A stretch of 64,000 bases of DNA from Undaria pinnatifida (GCA_012845835.1 JABAKD010000007.1:9178223-9242222), one strand, 5' to 3'; positions 19,626-29,788 are shown, numbered from the stretch's first letter. The notes: generated by a model from the sequence alone, not told the origin. Numbers and translations are program-made.

Positions 19626-19735
19626 TTAACCCCTTTAGAGCCCCCCCCCCCCGCCCCCCCCCCCAAAACGCCTCCCTATACTAAATACAGGTAACTTTTT
19701 TCCTCGAAACGTCTTTCCGGCTGTAAGCACGTAAA
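19626..19735 (-). mobile_element. Mini-MITE B
   Basis: Left end TTAACCCCTTTAGAGCC, core CCTATACTAAATACAGGTAA, right end GCACGTAAA (decayed TTAA). A long C run replaces part of the core. Confidence 0.8.
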
Positions 19736-19799
19736 CCCAAAAACTACCGGAATCATATTTTCGTTCTGGAATGACTGATTCTACGATAATAGCCCGTCC

Positions 19800-20057
19800 C
19801 AAAATCAGCGACTTTCTTTAACGAAACGTTTCATGGCTGCTCGACACAAGGAAGGATACGATTTTAATACAAAGCACCCATATATTTCTTGTGCGTGCAA
19901 AGGCCTATCGATCGATGACGTCGAGGTGTCGAGGGACACCGTATCTCAGGAGATACGACCGGGAGCTGGTTTTGAAACCGGCGATTTGTTGAAGAAAAGT
20001 GGGGGGGGCTACCGTAGTAAGACTCGAACAAACTTTTCTAAGTTGTGTACCTAGACG
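19800..20057 (+). repeat. Repeat O, copy 2
   Basis: Uninterrupted O copy (the empty site for N). A 70-codon frame starting MAARHKEGYDF is shared only with the unit-2 duplicate. Confidence 0.75.
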
Positions 20058-20340
20058 GTGAGGTAGCTCATCTGGTCGTCGAGCCATCCCAAACGGTTGG
20101 GGATGCGGCCAAAAACTCCCGAGCTCCTTACACGAGCAGGAGCTCAACACATCTCACCCAAAAAAAAATGACCTTCGAAGTCGTTCGCTGGCAACAACCC
20201 GATCAAGCTTCTGTATGGCCCTTGAAAAAAAAAATAATAATCTCGTACTCAACTCGTGAATTTACTTGACCAACGACGAACCGCTAGTTCCTCACTTGGT
20301 GAGGTATCATTCCCGATACTACATTCAAGTCACTTTGTCC
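20058..20340 (+). repeat. Repeat E with tRNA-like head
   Basis: Starts GGTGAGGTAGCTCATCTGGT, resembling a tRNA D-arm/A box. Then GAGCCATCCC, AGCTCCTTACACGAGCAGGA, GCAACAACCCGATCAAGCTT and a tail to 20340. No matching B box was found, so SINE origin is only suggested. Confidence 0.6.
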
Positions 20341-20348
20341 CCCCAAAA

Positions 20349-20608
20349 GACGCATGTTTTCGATAGAGGTATACCGTTTTTTGGCGAAAATGGCTTCTGA
20401 ACGACGGGGAGCTTCTTAACCCAACATCGTCGGAAAGGGGCAAAAGAAAAAAAATGCCTGATCGTTGTGTACCTAGGCCATGGGATTTTTCATCCGGTAG
20501 GAGTTTTATTTTTGTCCAAATTTCGTTTTTTGGGGGGGAGAGGTCTTAAGCCTCGAAATTGAAGAAACCTCAGAGAGTAAGCGGTACGCTTTTATCGTAG
20601 CATGCGTC
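20349..20608 (+). mobile_element. MITE A, 260 bp (empty for B)
   Basis: GACGCATGTTTTCGATAGAGG at left and TATCGTAGCATGCGTC at right. Both TTAA sites (CTTCTTAACCC and GGTCTTAAGCC) are unoccupied, making it a reference for B insertions elsewhere. Confidence 0.85.
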
Positions 20609-20721
20609 AGCAGCTCAATCGGCCAGGAACAATTTGGCCCCTAAACGGGCAGCCCCTACCCGTGGAATGACTCGGTCGTAGATTCATATCTTCGCATTTT
20701 TTTTTTTTCTTTTTTTTTTCA

Positions 20722-20850
20722 TCTCCCGGCGGATGGGGAAAAATAGCTTTAGCTCACCACACTTCCACGTATTTTCATACGCGTCGTGTGTTGATTTAAC
20801 TCAGTTGCTTTCGCAGCCCAACGCTAGCTGGCGCACCCTTCGGGCTTCTT
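20722..20850 (-). repeat. Repeat C, copy 2
   Basis: CTCCCGGCGGATGGGG to CAGCCCAACGCTAGCTGGCG. An S-like tail with CGTAACTTAGACCCAGGG follows to 20945. Confidence 0.75.
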
Positions 20851-21037
20851 TTTATGTTCTTTCCCCCCCCCCCCACGAGGACGTAACTTAGACCCAGGGT
20901 GACTACGAGTAGGCAAAAGCCCCACTTCGCCTCCCCACTGTTTGCTACGGTACACTCACACGCCATGTATATATTAGGTGCTGTTGTTCTTGCACATTGT
21001 CTCAACATCATGATCGATGCCGTGGTCACCAAATTAC

Positions 21038-21497
21038 GGGGTGCGATGAAAATCGACGTGCGTAAAGAGCTGAAAAGTGGGAACGCCGAGCCCCGTGCGC
21101 GATACTTTTCTTTTTTTCCTTTTCAATCACCACGTTTGCTCTCCAGCTCAACCAACCCGTAGGAGATTTGTTTTCCTCTCGACGGCCTTCTGGGCAGAAG
21201 CCGTGAACCACAGTCGCAGGTGTCTTCCCTTCTCCCCTCCCCCCCCTCCCGTACTTGCGTTCGTTTTGATCGCGAACGCAAATACGGAAAACGAACGCAA
21301 GTACGGGGGGGGGGGGGGGGGGGGCGGGCAAGGGAAGACGCCTGTGACTGTGGTCCACGGCTTCTGCCCAGAAGGTCGTCGAGGGGGTAAAAACCTCCTA
21401 CAGGTTGGTTGAGCTAGAGAGCACACGTGGTGATCGAAAAGGAAATGAAGAAAAATATGCGCTCCACTTCCCACTTTCCTTTTCTTTTCTTTTCGCG
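21038..21497. repeat. Long hairpin, unit 2
   Basis: Same structure as 19100-19560 including the perfect inner palindrome (21249-21306). The G run in the loop is shorter and interrupted by a C. Confidence 0.9.
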
Positions 21498-21562
21498 CTA
21501 CGATAGAGGTGGCTCTTTTTTTTCCCGGCTAAAAAACGTTTTTTTCCCAGTAACAGAGCTCC

Positions 21563-21660
21563 TTAACCCTTTTAGAGCCCCCCCCCCCCCAAACGCCTCC
21601 CTATACTAAATACAAGTAACTTTTTTCCTCGAAACGGCTTTCCGGCTGTAAGCACGTTAA
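21563..21660 (-). mobile_element. Mini-MITE B (unit 2)
   Basis: 98 bp with TTAA intact at both ends, unlike the unit-1 partner whose right TTAA has mutated. Confidence 0.85.
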
Positions 21661-21739
21661 CCTTAAAACTACCGGAATCCTATTTTTGTTCTGGAATGAC
21701 TGATTCTATGATACTAGCCCGCCCCAAAATCAGCGACTT

Positions 21740-21990
21740 TCTTTGACGAAACGTTTCATGGCTGCTCGACACAAGGAAGGATACGATTTTAATGCGAAGC
21801 ACCCATATATTTTCTTGTGCGTGCAAAGGCCTATCGATCGATGACGTCGAGGTGTCGAGGGACACCGTATCTCAGGAGATACGACCGGGAGCTGGTTTTG
21901 AAACCGGCGATTTGTTGAAGAAAAGTGGGGGGGGCTACCGTAGTAAGACTCGAACAAACTTTTCTTCGTTGTGTACCTAGACGGTGAGGT
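21740..21990 (+). repeat. Repeat O, copy 3
   Basis: Near-identical to copy 2. Confidence 0.75.
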
Positions 21991-21994
21991 AGCT

Positions 21995-22270
21995 CATCTG
22001 GTCGTCGAGCCATCCCAAACGGTTGGGGATGCGGCCAAAAACTCCCGAGCTCCTTACACGAGCAGGAGCTCGATACATCTCACCCAAAAAAAAATGACCG
22101 TCGAAGGCGTTCGCTGGCAACAACCCGATCAAGCTTCTGTATGGCCCTTGAAAAAAAAAAAAAAAAATCTCGTACTCAACTCGTGAAATTACTTGACCAA
22201 CGACGAACCGCTAGCTCCTCTCACTTGGTGAGGTATCATTCCCGATACTACATTCAAGTCACTTTGTCCC
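21995..22270 (+). repeat. Repeat E (unit 2)
   Basis: Near-identical to 20058-20340, with a longer A run at 22150. Confidence 0.6.
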
Positions 22271-22277
22271 CCCAAAA

Positions 22278-22537
22278 GACGCATGTTTTCGATAGAGGTA
22301 TACCGTTTTTTGGCGAAAATGGCTTCTGAACGACGGGGAGCTTCTTAACCCAACATCGTCGGAAAGGGGCAAAAGAAAAAAAATGCCTGATCGTTGTGTA
22401 CCTAGGCCATGGGATTTTTCATCCGGTAGGAGTTTTATTTTTGTCCAAATTTCGTTTTTTGGGGGGGAGAGGTCTTAAGCTCCGAAATTGAAGAAACCTC
22501 AGAAAGTAAGTGGTACGCCTATATCGTAGCATGCGTC
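22278..22537 (+). mobile_element. MITE A (unit 2)
   Basis: Same ends and length as 20349-20608; GGTCTTAAGCTCC is again empty. Confidence 0.85.
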
Positions 22538-22641
22538 AGGAGCTCAATCAGCCAGGAACAATTTGGCCCCTAAACGGGCAGCCCCTACCCGTGGAATGAC
22601 TCGGTCGTAGATTCATATCTTCGCATTTATTTATTTTTCTT

Positions 22642-22775
22642 ATTCTCCGGCGGATGGGGAAAAATGAAGCTTTAGCTCACCACACTTCCACGTATTTTCG
22701 TACGCGTCGTGTGTCGATTTAACTCAGTTGCTTTCGCAGCCCAACGCTAGCTGGCGCACCCTTCGGGCTTCTTTT
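22642..22775 (-). repeat. Repeat C, copy 3
   Basis: CTCCGGCGGATGGGG to GCTGGCGCACCCTTCGGGC; followed by a C run and an S-like tail. Confidence 0.75.
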
Positions 22776-22964
22776 CATGTTCTCCCCCCCCCCCCCCACG
22801 AGGACGTAACTTAGACCTAGGGTCACCACGAGTAGGCAAAAGCCCTTCTTCGCCTCCCCACTGTTTGCTACGGTACACTCACACGCCGTGTATATATTTA
22901 GGTGCTGTTGTTCTTGCACATTGTCTCAACATCATAATCGATGCCGTGGTCACCACATTACAGG

Positions 22965-23735
22965 GCGCACTAATTCCGGGAAAAACAAAAAAACAAAACG
23001 AAAACTAAAGCAAAAAAAAAAGACGCTCCATCGTCAAACGACTCGTGACAAAAAAGTAAGATAATGAGCGAATAGGGTCACGTTTTTCTTCTGTCACGAC
23101 GACGTGCATATAAAATTAATAAATAGTGCAAGTTGATGCGAGTCGGTCAGGGAAGAAAGGGGGCAAAACTCCTCTCGCGATCACAATAAAGGCGCGCGAC
23201 GTTGTGCGGAGGGGAACCCGGAGAAGAGCCCGCTCAGTGACCCCGGGTCTGAGTTACGATTATCACAGAGCGCGAAAAAGAGGAGAAAGAACAAGCGCCG
23301 AAACAATGAACAGGAAGAAAAACAAAACAAACCAGAGCAAAGCAAAAACCAAACCAAACAGAGGGGATGAGAAAAAGAAGGAAAACGAGAAAAAAACAAA
23401 ACAAAACCAAGAAAAAGTAGTTGTGTATACTTCGTTACGATCGTGACCCTTCGAACTACGGTCAGTAGCAGCTGCACCCCGCCTTTTCAGAGGACCAATT
23501 TTATTTTCAATACTTGGAATCAGTGTAGGATAAGTTTTGCCGAGCAAAATGACTTTTGGTCGGGACTACCGTATGTATGTCGCATTTTTTTTTCGACCGC
23601 GAAACACGAGAAGGGCTTTCTCACCCCAGCCACCTCTAGTCTACACCTTTTGTTTTCAGGCGCACTTATATCGCCCTCTCGATGCGTGGCCAACGGCCAA
23701 ACGACCAACGCAAGCAACAAAAAAAGTGCTCATTA
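22965..23735. other. A-rich unassigned stretch
   Basis: Runs of A with AAAC motifs (22980-23030, 23320-23420). The frames here are Lys/Asn-rich, reflecting composition. No gene recognised. Confidence 0.4.
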
Positions 23736-23739
23736 TAGG

Positions 23740-23975
23740 CCTACCCACTGAGCTGCTCGGTCACGGGACTCAGAAGTGGTGGCCTACTATAGGAGACGTA
23801 CTGTTCGCTTATGACCCTGGTGTGCGCGGGTTCGAATCACGGCATCACCGGAACAAAAAAAACGTGACTCTGGCTCTGAGCGCGGCTCCGAATCCCGTTA
23901 TCACCGGGAAACAAAAAAAAAAAACGTGACGCTGTAGCTCAGTGGGTAGTGCTGTAATGGCCTATATGACCAACA
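23740..23975 (+). repeat. tRNA-derived SINE fragments, scrambled
   Basis: A B-box arm GGGTTCGAATC near 23828 is followed by CATCACCGGAACAAAAAAAA. A second decayed arm GGCTCCGAATCCCG and ATCACCGGGAAACAAAA follow. Then comes an A-box head CTGTAGCTCAGTGGGTAGTG at 23933. The order (3' half, 3' half, 5' half) suggests tandem truncated SINE copies. Confidence 0.6.
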
Positions 23976-24330
23976 GACGTGTGCTACAATAGAGGTATAC
24001 CTTTTTTTGGCGAAAATGATTTCCGAATGACGGGACTCCTTAACCTACTAATACTATGGTCGAAAAAATAAATAAATAATAGGCCATTTTTTTACATGAT
24101 TCTCGTCGTGTACCTCGGCCATGGGATTTTTCATCCGGTAGCACTTTGGGTTCTCTCCAAACCAGTTTTTGGGAGAGGTCTTAACGCCTTTACAACTGGA
24201 AACCCTTTTTGGGGACAAAATTACTTGGGATTAGTATAGGGAGGGGTTTGGCGGCTCCAAAAGGGTTAAGCTCCCAAATCCAGGAAACCTCAGAAAAAAA
24301 ATGTGGTGCACCTGCACCGTAGCACGCGTC
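23976..24330 (+). mobile_element. MITE A with nested B
   Basis: GACGTGTGCTACAATAGAGG left, CACCGTAGCACGCGTC right. B sits at the GGTCTTAAGCTCC site. Confidence 0.85.
24181..24269 (+). mobile_element. Mini-MITE B nested in A
   Basis: 89 bp, TTAA on both sides, inserted into GGTC-TTAA-GCTCCC (empty at 22470). Confidence 0.9.
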
Positions 24331-24344
24331 AACAACAAGTGCAA

Positions 24345-24505
24345 ACAAAGCGATGAGAATCGACGAGCACCAAAAAAAGCTGAAAAATGTAGTGGGTATG
24401 CTGAAACCCTATGCGCAATGAAAACGAAGGCATGCAGTGCTGGAGGGGGAGAAGGGGAGACAACACCGGTGACCACGGCTTGCCCAGAAGTTCGCTGAGG
24501 GCAAA
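24345..24505 (+). repeat. SINE H-like 3' segment
   Basis: AATCGACGAGCA, TGAAACCCTATGCGC, GGGGAGAAGGGGAGACAACA and GTGACCACGGCTTGCCCAG match the H tail; the tRNA-like head is missing. Confidence 0.6.
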
Positions 24506-24632
24506 AACCTCTCACGGGTTGAGCTAGAGAGGGACAAGAAAAAAGTGACAAGGGTAAGCCGAAGCCGTCCCTCCTCGACAACGCCTCCCTCTGAATTACC
24601 AAAACGGTTCATAGTAGTTATCTGCATCCTAT

Positions 24633-24881
24633 GACGTATGCTACAACAGAGGTGGCAATTTTCGTCTGATTTTTCGTTTCTGAATCGACGGTGCTCCTTA
24701 ACCCAAAATCGTCGGGGAAAAAAAAATAATTCACGTTGTACGCCTAGGTCAGGGGATGTTTAATCGGGTAGCGGTATTTTTTTTTTGTCACTCCAAGTTC
24801 GTTTTGTTGGGGGCGGTCTTGAGCTCCCAAATGCAGGAGCCTCAGAAAAAAAAGCGGTGCACCTCGATCGTATCACGCGCC
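24633..24881 (+). mobile_element. MITE A
   Basis: GACGTATGCTACAACAGAGG at left, ACCTCGATCGTATCACGCGC at right; no nested insertion. Confidence 0.8.
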
Positions 24882-25257
24882 GAAAAAACAGAAAAAGAAA
24901 AAGAAGCCAGGTATACACACATCCCTCTTCCGCAGTGTCAACAGTGCGGCATCCGTTAGCGCGTTTAGTGCGGCTATCGATCACGAGGGAACATGACGAT
25001 CGCGGGACACTAAGTTTTTTCGATGCCTCGACACCGATTTCGTTCAGGGCTGTGAATCGGAACAAAAACTTTGATCGACACGGAATCGATCTAGGCGAGC
25101 GAAGCGGTAATTCTGCTGTTTTCATGCTTGATCGATACATAAAATAGATTTTATATCAAGTGAAATAATACGAGGGACGCGAGCCGGGCGGGCGAAGCCA
25201 GCCTTAATCACCCCTCGCCTGTTGTGGGGGGGGGTATGGCCGATAAAACACGATATA

Positions 25258-25352
25258 TATAGATCGGAGTATCACACACAGCTTGCAAAGATGAGTTTCG
25301 ACAAAATATTCGATCTCACAGCTGGAGTGTATTTTAATTTTACAATATATAG
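25258..25352 (+). repeat. Repeat F, 3'-end fragment
   Basis: GATCGGAGTATCACACACAG to CAGCTGGAGTGTATTTTAAT; same 3' end as the other copies. Confidence 0.8.
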
Positions 25353-25559
25353 ATGGGCGAAGTAAGGAATAACACAATACGTGCATGCCGATCGTAGTAC
25401 GATGTATATGCTGTCGATCTTGCCCACGAACAACTTTGCATGCCCGTGACGTGTGCCTGCCTTCGTTCACGTGTTTCCTCATCACTCGCTTTCCAGGCCG
25501 TGGAAAACGTCAAAAACAATCACCACCATTACGCCGATTGGATCGTACCATTTATGTAC

Positions 25560-25704
25560 TTTCAAGTACAAATCGACGCGGCGAGTCGACGCGGGAAGAA
25601 AATGCTGAAATATTTTCGCGATGAAAATGAAAATGAAAATGAAAACGAGGTCACTGTACCGTGCGTAGTGGGGAGGGGGGAGGAGGGCCCGCTATGTGAC
25701 CTCA
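25560..25704 (+). repeat. Repeat S, left part
   Basis: AAATCGACG, GCGAGTCGACGCGGGAAG, CGTAGTGGGGAGGGGGGAGG and AGGGCCCGCTATGTGACC match 35040-35230. Element A interrupts at 25705. Confidence 0.75.
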
Positions 25705-26058
25705 GACATGTGCAACGAGAGCGGTAGCATGTTTCTTCTGAAATATTTTTTTCCTGACTGACGGGGGGGCTCCAAAACCGTCGGAAATGCGACATTTTTT
25801 TGCATGATTCTCCTGATATACCTAGAGGCCATGGGATTTTTCATCCGGAATATATTCATAGCAGTTTTATATCTTCTCCAAAATCAGTTTTTGGGAGGGA
25901 CAGTGTCTTAACCCCTTTAGAGCCCCCGAACCCCTCCCTATACTAAATCCAAGAAATTTTGTCCCCAAAAACGGGTTTCCAGTTGTAGACGGGTTAAGTT
26001 CCCAAATTGAGGAACCTCAGGAAAAAAAAAGTGGTGCACCTCCATCGCAGCACACGTC
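25705..26058 (+). mobile_element. MITE A with nested B, inserted in S
   Basis: GACATGTGCAACGAGAGCGG left, CACCTCCATCGCAGCACACG right. S resumes at 26059 with GGCTCTGAGTTACTCCTGGG. Confidence 0.85.
25908..25997 (-). mobile_element. Mini-MITE B nested in A
   Basis: 90 bp, TTAACCCCTTTAGAGCC to GACGGGTTAA; at the GTCTTAAG site but opposite in orientation to the copy at 24181. Confidence 0.92.
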
Positions 26059-26125
26059 CCCGGCTCTGAGTTACTCCTGGGAGGGAGTACGAGAGCAGTG
26101 CGAGAATATTAAATGGGATGAAAGA
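26059..26125 (+). repeat. Repeat S, right part
   Basis: GAGTTACTCCTGGGAGGGAG, CAGTGCGAGAATATTAAATG, GGATGAAAG continue S across the A insertion. Confidence 0.7.
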
Positions 26126-26164
26126 AAAAGAAGAAAGAAAAAAAGTAGGCACAAGCACGTCGTA

Positions 26165-26375
26165 TATATTTTTTTTTTTGCTCATCCCATCCATCATCTT
26201 CACCCCTTTTTTTTTTCTTTCTATCTCCTTGCCTACACGTAACTCAGATCCAGGGCCGCTAAGCTGGCTCTTCCCCCCCCTCCCCACCACGCCGGCGCGT
26301 GCGTTCATTTCTAGCGCGGGAATATTCCATCAGGTTCTTCTTCCCTCGTCGACTCGCATCGAATTGTTGCGCCTA
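26165..26375 (-). repeat. Repeat S, reverse copy
   Basis: TTTTTGCTCATCCCATC, ACGTAACTCAGATCCAGGGC and CTTCCCTCGTCGACTCGC are S in reverse. It forms an inverted pair with 25560-26125. Confidence 0.65.
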
Positions 26376-26454
26376 CCCACGCTGCCATGATCGGCGCTCT
26401 CAGCAGTTGATTCTTTTGATTTTTGATTTCTGATTTTTGCAAAAAAACTCAAAA

Positions 26455-26545
26455 GTTCGACCCACACGGGGTTCGAACCCCCGAACCAACTGCAGCATTC
26501 GAGGGTATGATAACCACTAGACCACCGGGGCGATCGGCTACCCAC
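26455..26545 (-). repeat. tRNA-like sequence (SINE head)
   Basis: The reverse complement reads GCCCCGGTGGTCTAGTGGTT (A box) and CGGGGGTTCGAACCCCG, a perfect 5-bp T-stem with a 7-nt loop. The acceptor strands (GCCCCGG against TGTGGGT) do not pair, so it is not a functional tRNA. It shares the CGCCCCGGTGG start with SINE H. Confidence 0.65.
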
Positions 26546-26570
26546 CACTGGACCGGATGAACCGCTTTAC

Positions 26571-26680
26571 GGTTCATCGTCCTCAAATTCGCAAAAATGT
26601 ATGTACCTGGGAGGCACTCAAGGACGGTTCATCGTTCTCAAATTCGCAAAAATGTATGTACCTGGGAGGCACTAAAGGAC
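26571..26680 (+). repeat. 55-bp direct repeat, two copies
   Basis: GGTTCATCGTCCTCAAATTC...AAGGAC at 26571 and again at 26626 with three changes. Confidence 0.95.
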
Positions 26681-26689
26681 AGTACATAG

Positions 26690-27795
26690 GTGATACAGAT
26701 AGCGCGAACAAAGAACCCGCGCAAACCGGCAGCTGAACAGCAAAGAAAGCGAAAATTCACGGAAGGAAGGGCAGATGTGTCAGAAGACGGTCAGTCAGGT
26801 GGAAACGTCCACCGGTCAAGGGCGTCAAACGGATCGTTCCATACACTAAAACCTAGTAGTTTGCCGTCAGTCAAGGTCAAGTACTGGAAAAATTGCCGTC
26901 GGTCAAGGGGTCAAAGTGCCGTCTCCTGACGTGTCTGAGGAAGGGTGCAGGAAAGCCTATTCAAAGAAATTATACCAGGTATTTTTTTCTCAATCGTTGC
27001 TTTCAGATATACACCAACGATGTGTCAGCTTTGAGCTTAGTCGAGGATTCCATCAAAACTCCTTTTCGCGAGCTGCATGTATGTGATAGTCCGATCTAGG
27101 ATATGACTGGAGAAATCCAACAATCGCACCCTCGACTTCTTCTGATAAAAAAAAAGAGCGAACAAAACAACAACAACGAAAAACCATGTTCCAAAGATTG
27201 ACAGCACCAAATCTCCAAAAGATGGAAGTTAAAAGATGGAAGTTGTTAGCAAAATAACAAAAAACACGTATTTTTCCTTTTTCGCGACATTTGGGCGCAA
27301 TCTGGAACGAACAAAAAACCAAAACAAAAACGATTACACTCTCCTCGTAGCATCTCGGTTTGAGAGACGACATGTGCCAACAAAACATTTGCTCGCACGG
27401 CACTATGACAGTCTCGCAAGACATACGTACATCATGGCGACACGAATCAGCGTGGTCGTCACCCAAGTTTCCGAGCACGTTCCTTACACGTGCGTCGAAA
27501 AACGAAAAAAGAAGAAGAAAAAATCGCATCTTTTCTCGCATAATACAGCACCACGTAGTTGTTGGTATTTTATACAATTATTCTAAAAAGGACGTCAGCT
27601 GTTAGTGGTTGGTATTTGTGTGCGGTGTTCAGCCCCTAGGGCAGAATTAACCCCTTTGAGACGTAAGAAGAAAAAATTGAAAAAAAAAGACAACAAAACT
27701 GATGATTACTGTGGCAGCGGCCACTCACTGCTGGTTGGGGGGGGGGGGGTGAAAATAGTGGCATACGCAAGAGGACTGAAAGGCTTGCGGTCCGG
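26690..27795. other. Unassigned stretch
   Basis: 26760-26930 faintly resembles the 113-bp repeat of 316-667. A 174-codon minus-strand frame (27053-27577) is Phe/Cys-rich and matches no family I know. A G run lies at 27737. Confidence 0.35.
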
Positions 27796-27799
27796 GGGT

Positions 27800-28075
27800 C
27801 GCTTTTGATATCTCCTCGCTCTGCAGTAGGTCTGGGTCACTCGCGCGAGTGACATCCCCCCCCCTGCCCCTTTCCACTCTGAAGCTTTCGTGCTGTTTAA
27901 TTTGGCGACATGGGTCCGCGATGGAATGGCAAGCTACGCTGCGCCAAAAAAAAACGCCCAAAGTATTTTGGTCCGCGCGTGAGGTACAGAGTCACTCGTG
28001 CGAGTATGATGGCTCAAATCTAATAGTGAAAAAAGGGTATGATGACACTACAATAAGGTAGCCTTGGTTACTACA
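27800..28075 (+). repeat. Repeat V, copy 1
   Basis: GGTCACTCGCGCGAGTGACA, GAAGCTTTCG(T/G)GCTGTTTAA, CCGCGATGGA(A/G)TGG and GTATTTTGGTCCG, with GTCACTCGTGCGAGT near the right end, match 30000-30265. CACTCG...CGAGTG at both ends suggests inverted termini. Confidence 0.75.
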
Positions 28076-28439
28076 ACAGACGCAAAAGAAAGACCAGTAC
28101 GGAACGGGTACAGCGTGGTTGGTCCCTCGTACCGGTGCTGCCGCGCGCCCACGCTACCTACGACTGGCTACTCGTTGACGCTTTGAATAAAAAAAAAATC
28201 GCGAAAAAAAAAAATCGTCGATTTTTTGGGTCGCTATACTATATCCAAGATATATTTAACTCCCAAAAGGGTCAAAACGTCCCCTAATGAAAAAAAAACA
28301 CACACACACACATACACTAAGTCCTAGAAAAAAATTGTCGAAAAGAACGACAGCCAGTGAGAGAGTGCAGTTCTATAAACTTCTAAAATAAAATAAAATA
28401 AAATAAAGTAAAGTTCCAATTTTTTTCGTTCTTGTTTTG

Positions 28440-28596
28440 TTCTATTTTCTTTGCTCATCATCCCATCTATTATCTGCTGCGTATTCTTTTTTTTTTTCTC
28501 TTCTTTTTTGCTCTTGCTCTTTCCCTACAGTCGTAACTCAGATACAGGGCCACTCACGAGCAAGCAGGCTTTTCTCTCCTCTCTCCCTCGCTAGTA
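28440..28596 (-). repeat. Repeat S, reverse, part 1
   Basis: TTTGCTCATCATCCCATC and GTCGTAACTCAGATACAGGG; continues at 29480 beyond three A elements. Confidence 0.65.
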
Positions 28597-28599
28597 AAC

Positions 28600-28874
28600 G
28601 ACGCATGCTACGACATAGAGGTAGCATTTCCGTCTGAAATGGTTTCTGCAAGACGGCGCTCCTCAACTCAAACTCGTAGGAAATTGGCGAAAAAAAACTC
28701 GCACGATTTTTCTCCCTCATTGTACCTCGGCCATGTGTGCGTGGGAGTTTTCATCCGGTGTCGTACAAGCTATTTTTCTACAAAAATCCGTTTTTGGGGG
28801 GGAGAGGTGTTGAGCTCTCAAATCGAGGTGGCGTCTCCGAAAAGAAAGGGTGCACCTCTACCACAGCACGCGTC
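28600..28874 (+). mobile_element. MITE A, first of a trio
   Basis: GACGCATGCTACGACATAGAG to CCACAGCACGCGTC, 275 bp. Confidence 0.9.
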
Positions 28875-28894
28875 TATACTTAGTACTAGTAAAC

Positions 28895-29176
28895 GACGCA
28901 CGAAACGATCGAGGTACGAAGCACTTTTCGTCTTGAACACTTTCTGTATGGCGGCGCTCTTCAACCCAAAATCGTCTGGGAAAAAAAAAAAATCCTTCTT
29001 CCCGCTCGATTTTTTTGTGGTCGTGGTGTATCTAGGCCATTGGACGTTTCATCCGGGGTGTAGCAATGTTTTTTTTTTTCTTCCTGCAAATCCGTTCTTC
29101 GGGAGAGGTCTTAAGCTCTCAAATTGAGGCGACATCTCCGAAAAGAAGGGGCGCACCTCTTACCACAGCGCGCGTC
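28895..29176 (+). mobile_element. MITE A, second of a trio
   Basis: Separated from the first by 20 bp (TATACTTAGTACTAGTAAAC); 282 bp with both TIRs. Confidence 0.9.
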
Positions 29177-29197
29177 TATACTCAGTGCCAGTAAACG

Positions 29198-29465
29198 ACA
29201 CACGCTACGATCTAGAGATAGCACTTTTCGTATTAACAAGCACTTTCTCAATGGCGGCGCTCCTTAACCCAAAATCGTCGGGAAAAAAAAAAATTATGTC
29301 CTTTTTTCTGCCCGATTTTTTTTGTTGGTCGTGGTGTACCTCGGCCATGGGATCTTTATTTCTTTCCTGCCAATTCGTTTTCGGGAGAGGCCTTGAAAAA
29401 GCACCCCAAATGGAGGAACCTCGAAGAAAAAAAAGAAGTAGAGCGCCTCTATCGTGGCACGCGTC
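29198..29465 (+). mobile_element. MITE A, third of a trio
   Basis: Separated by 21 bp (TATACTCAGTGCCAGTAAAC plus one), a close copy of the first spacer; 268 bp. The repeated spacer points to unequal exchange rather than three independent insertions. Confidence 0.9.
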
Positions 29466-29479
29466 CCCTAGTACTTGAT

Positions 29480-29590
29480 GCCTTCCATCTTCATCGCGAG
29501 AAGACTTGCCACAGCTATATCAGCCCTTCCTTCCCTCGCCGACTCGCTCACCACCGGAACCAACCCGCCCCCCCCCCACTAATCCCGAGT
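29480..29590 (-). repeat. Repeat S, reverse, part 2
   Basis: CATCGCGAGAAGACTTGCC and CCTTCCCTCGCCGACTCGC complete the S copy interrupted by the A trio. Confidence 0.6.
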
Positions 29591-29788
29591 AGTTGGTAGC
29601 AAAAAACGACGGCTAGTCACGGGGGGCCATACACAGTAGCCAGGACGTTCGTACGATAAACACAGAAACCCGTGTATCCCTCCTTTTTTTTTCCGGTCAT
29701 ATTTGGTCCTGATTACTACGCCCCCCGCAACAGCAGTAACACTTAACCCAGTATTTGCGGTGGCCGGGCCTGAGGAGGGTAGCTATTA

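Larger units (their letters stand above)
19045..20982 (+). repeat. 1.94-kb tandem duplication, unit 1
   Basis: Collinear with 20983-22916 at an offset of 1938 bp. Contains, in order: long hairpin, B, O, E, A, C and an S-like tail. Differences are mostly single substitutions and poly-run lengths, so the duplication is recent. Confidence 0.95.
20983..22916 (+). repeat. 1.94-kb tandem duplication, unit 2
   Basis: Second unit. A third begins at 22917 (TTGTTCTTGCACATTG, CGATGCCGTGGTCACC) but diverges after about 50 bp. Confidence 0.95.

Noticed and set aside
19045-22916. The paired 1.94-kb units as long terminal repeats of a retrovirus-like element
   Set aside because: They are directly adjacent with no internal region, lack TG..CA-type ends, and each is a mosaic of six other repeat families.
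23126-23446. 106-codon Lys/Asn/Gln-rich plus-strand frame
   Set aside because: Composition mirrors the A-rich DNA; no start context, domain or repeat-independent pattern.
26455-26545. Possible functional tRNA gene (minus strand)
   Set aside because: The T-arm and A box are good, but the acceptor strands do not pair and the D-stem is poor.
27053-27577. 174-codon minus-strand frame
   Set aside because: No family resemblance. Phe/Cys-rich composition follows an A-rich antisense strand, and no splice or start context supports it.
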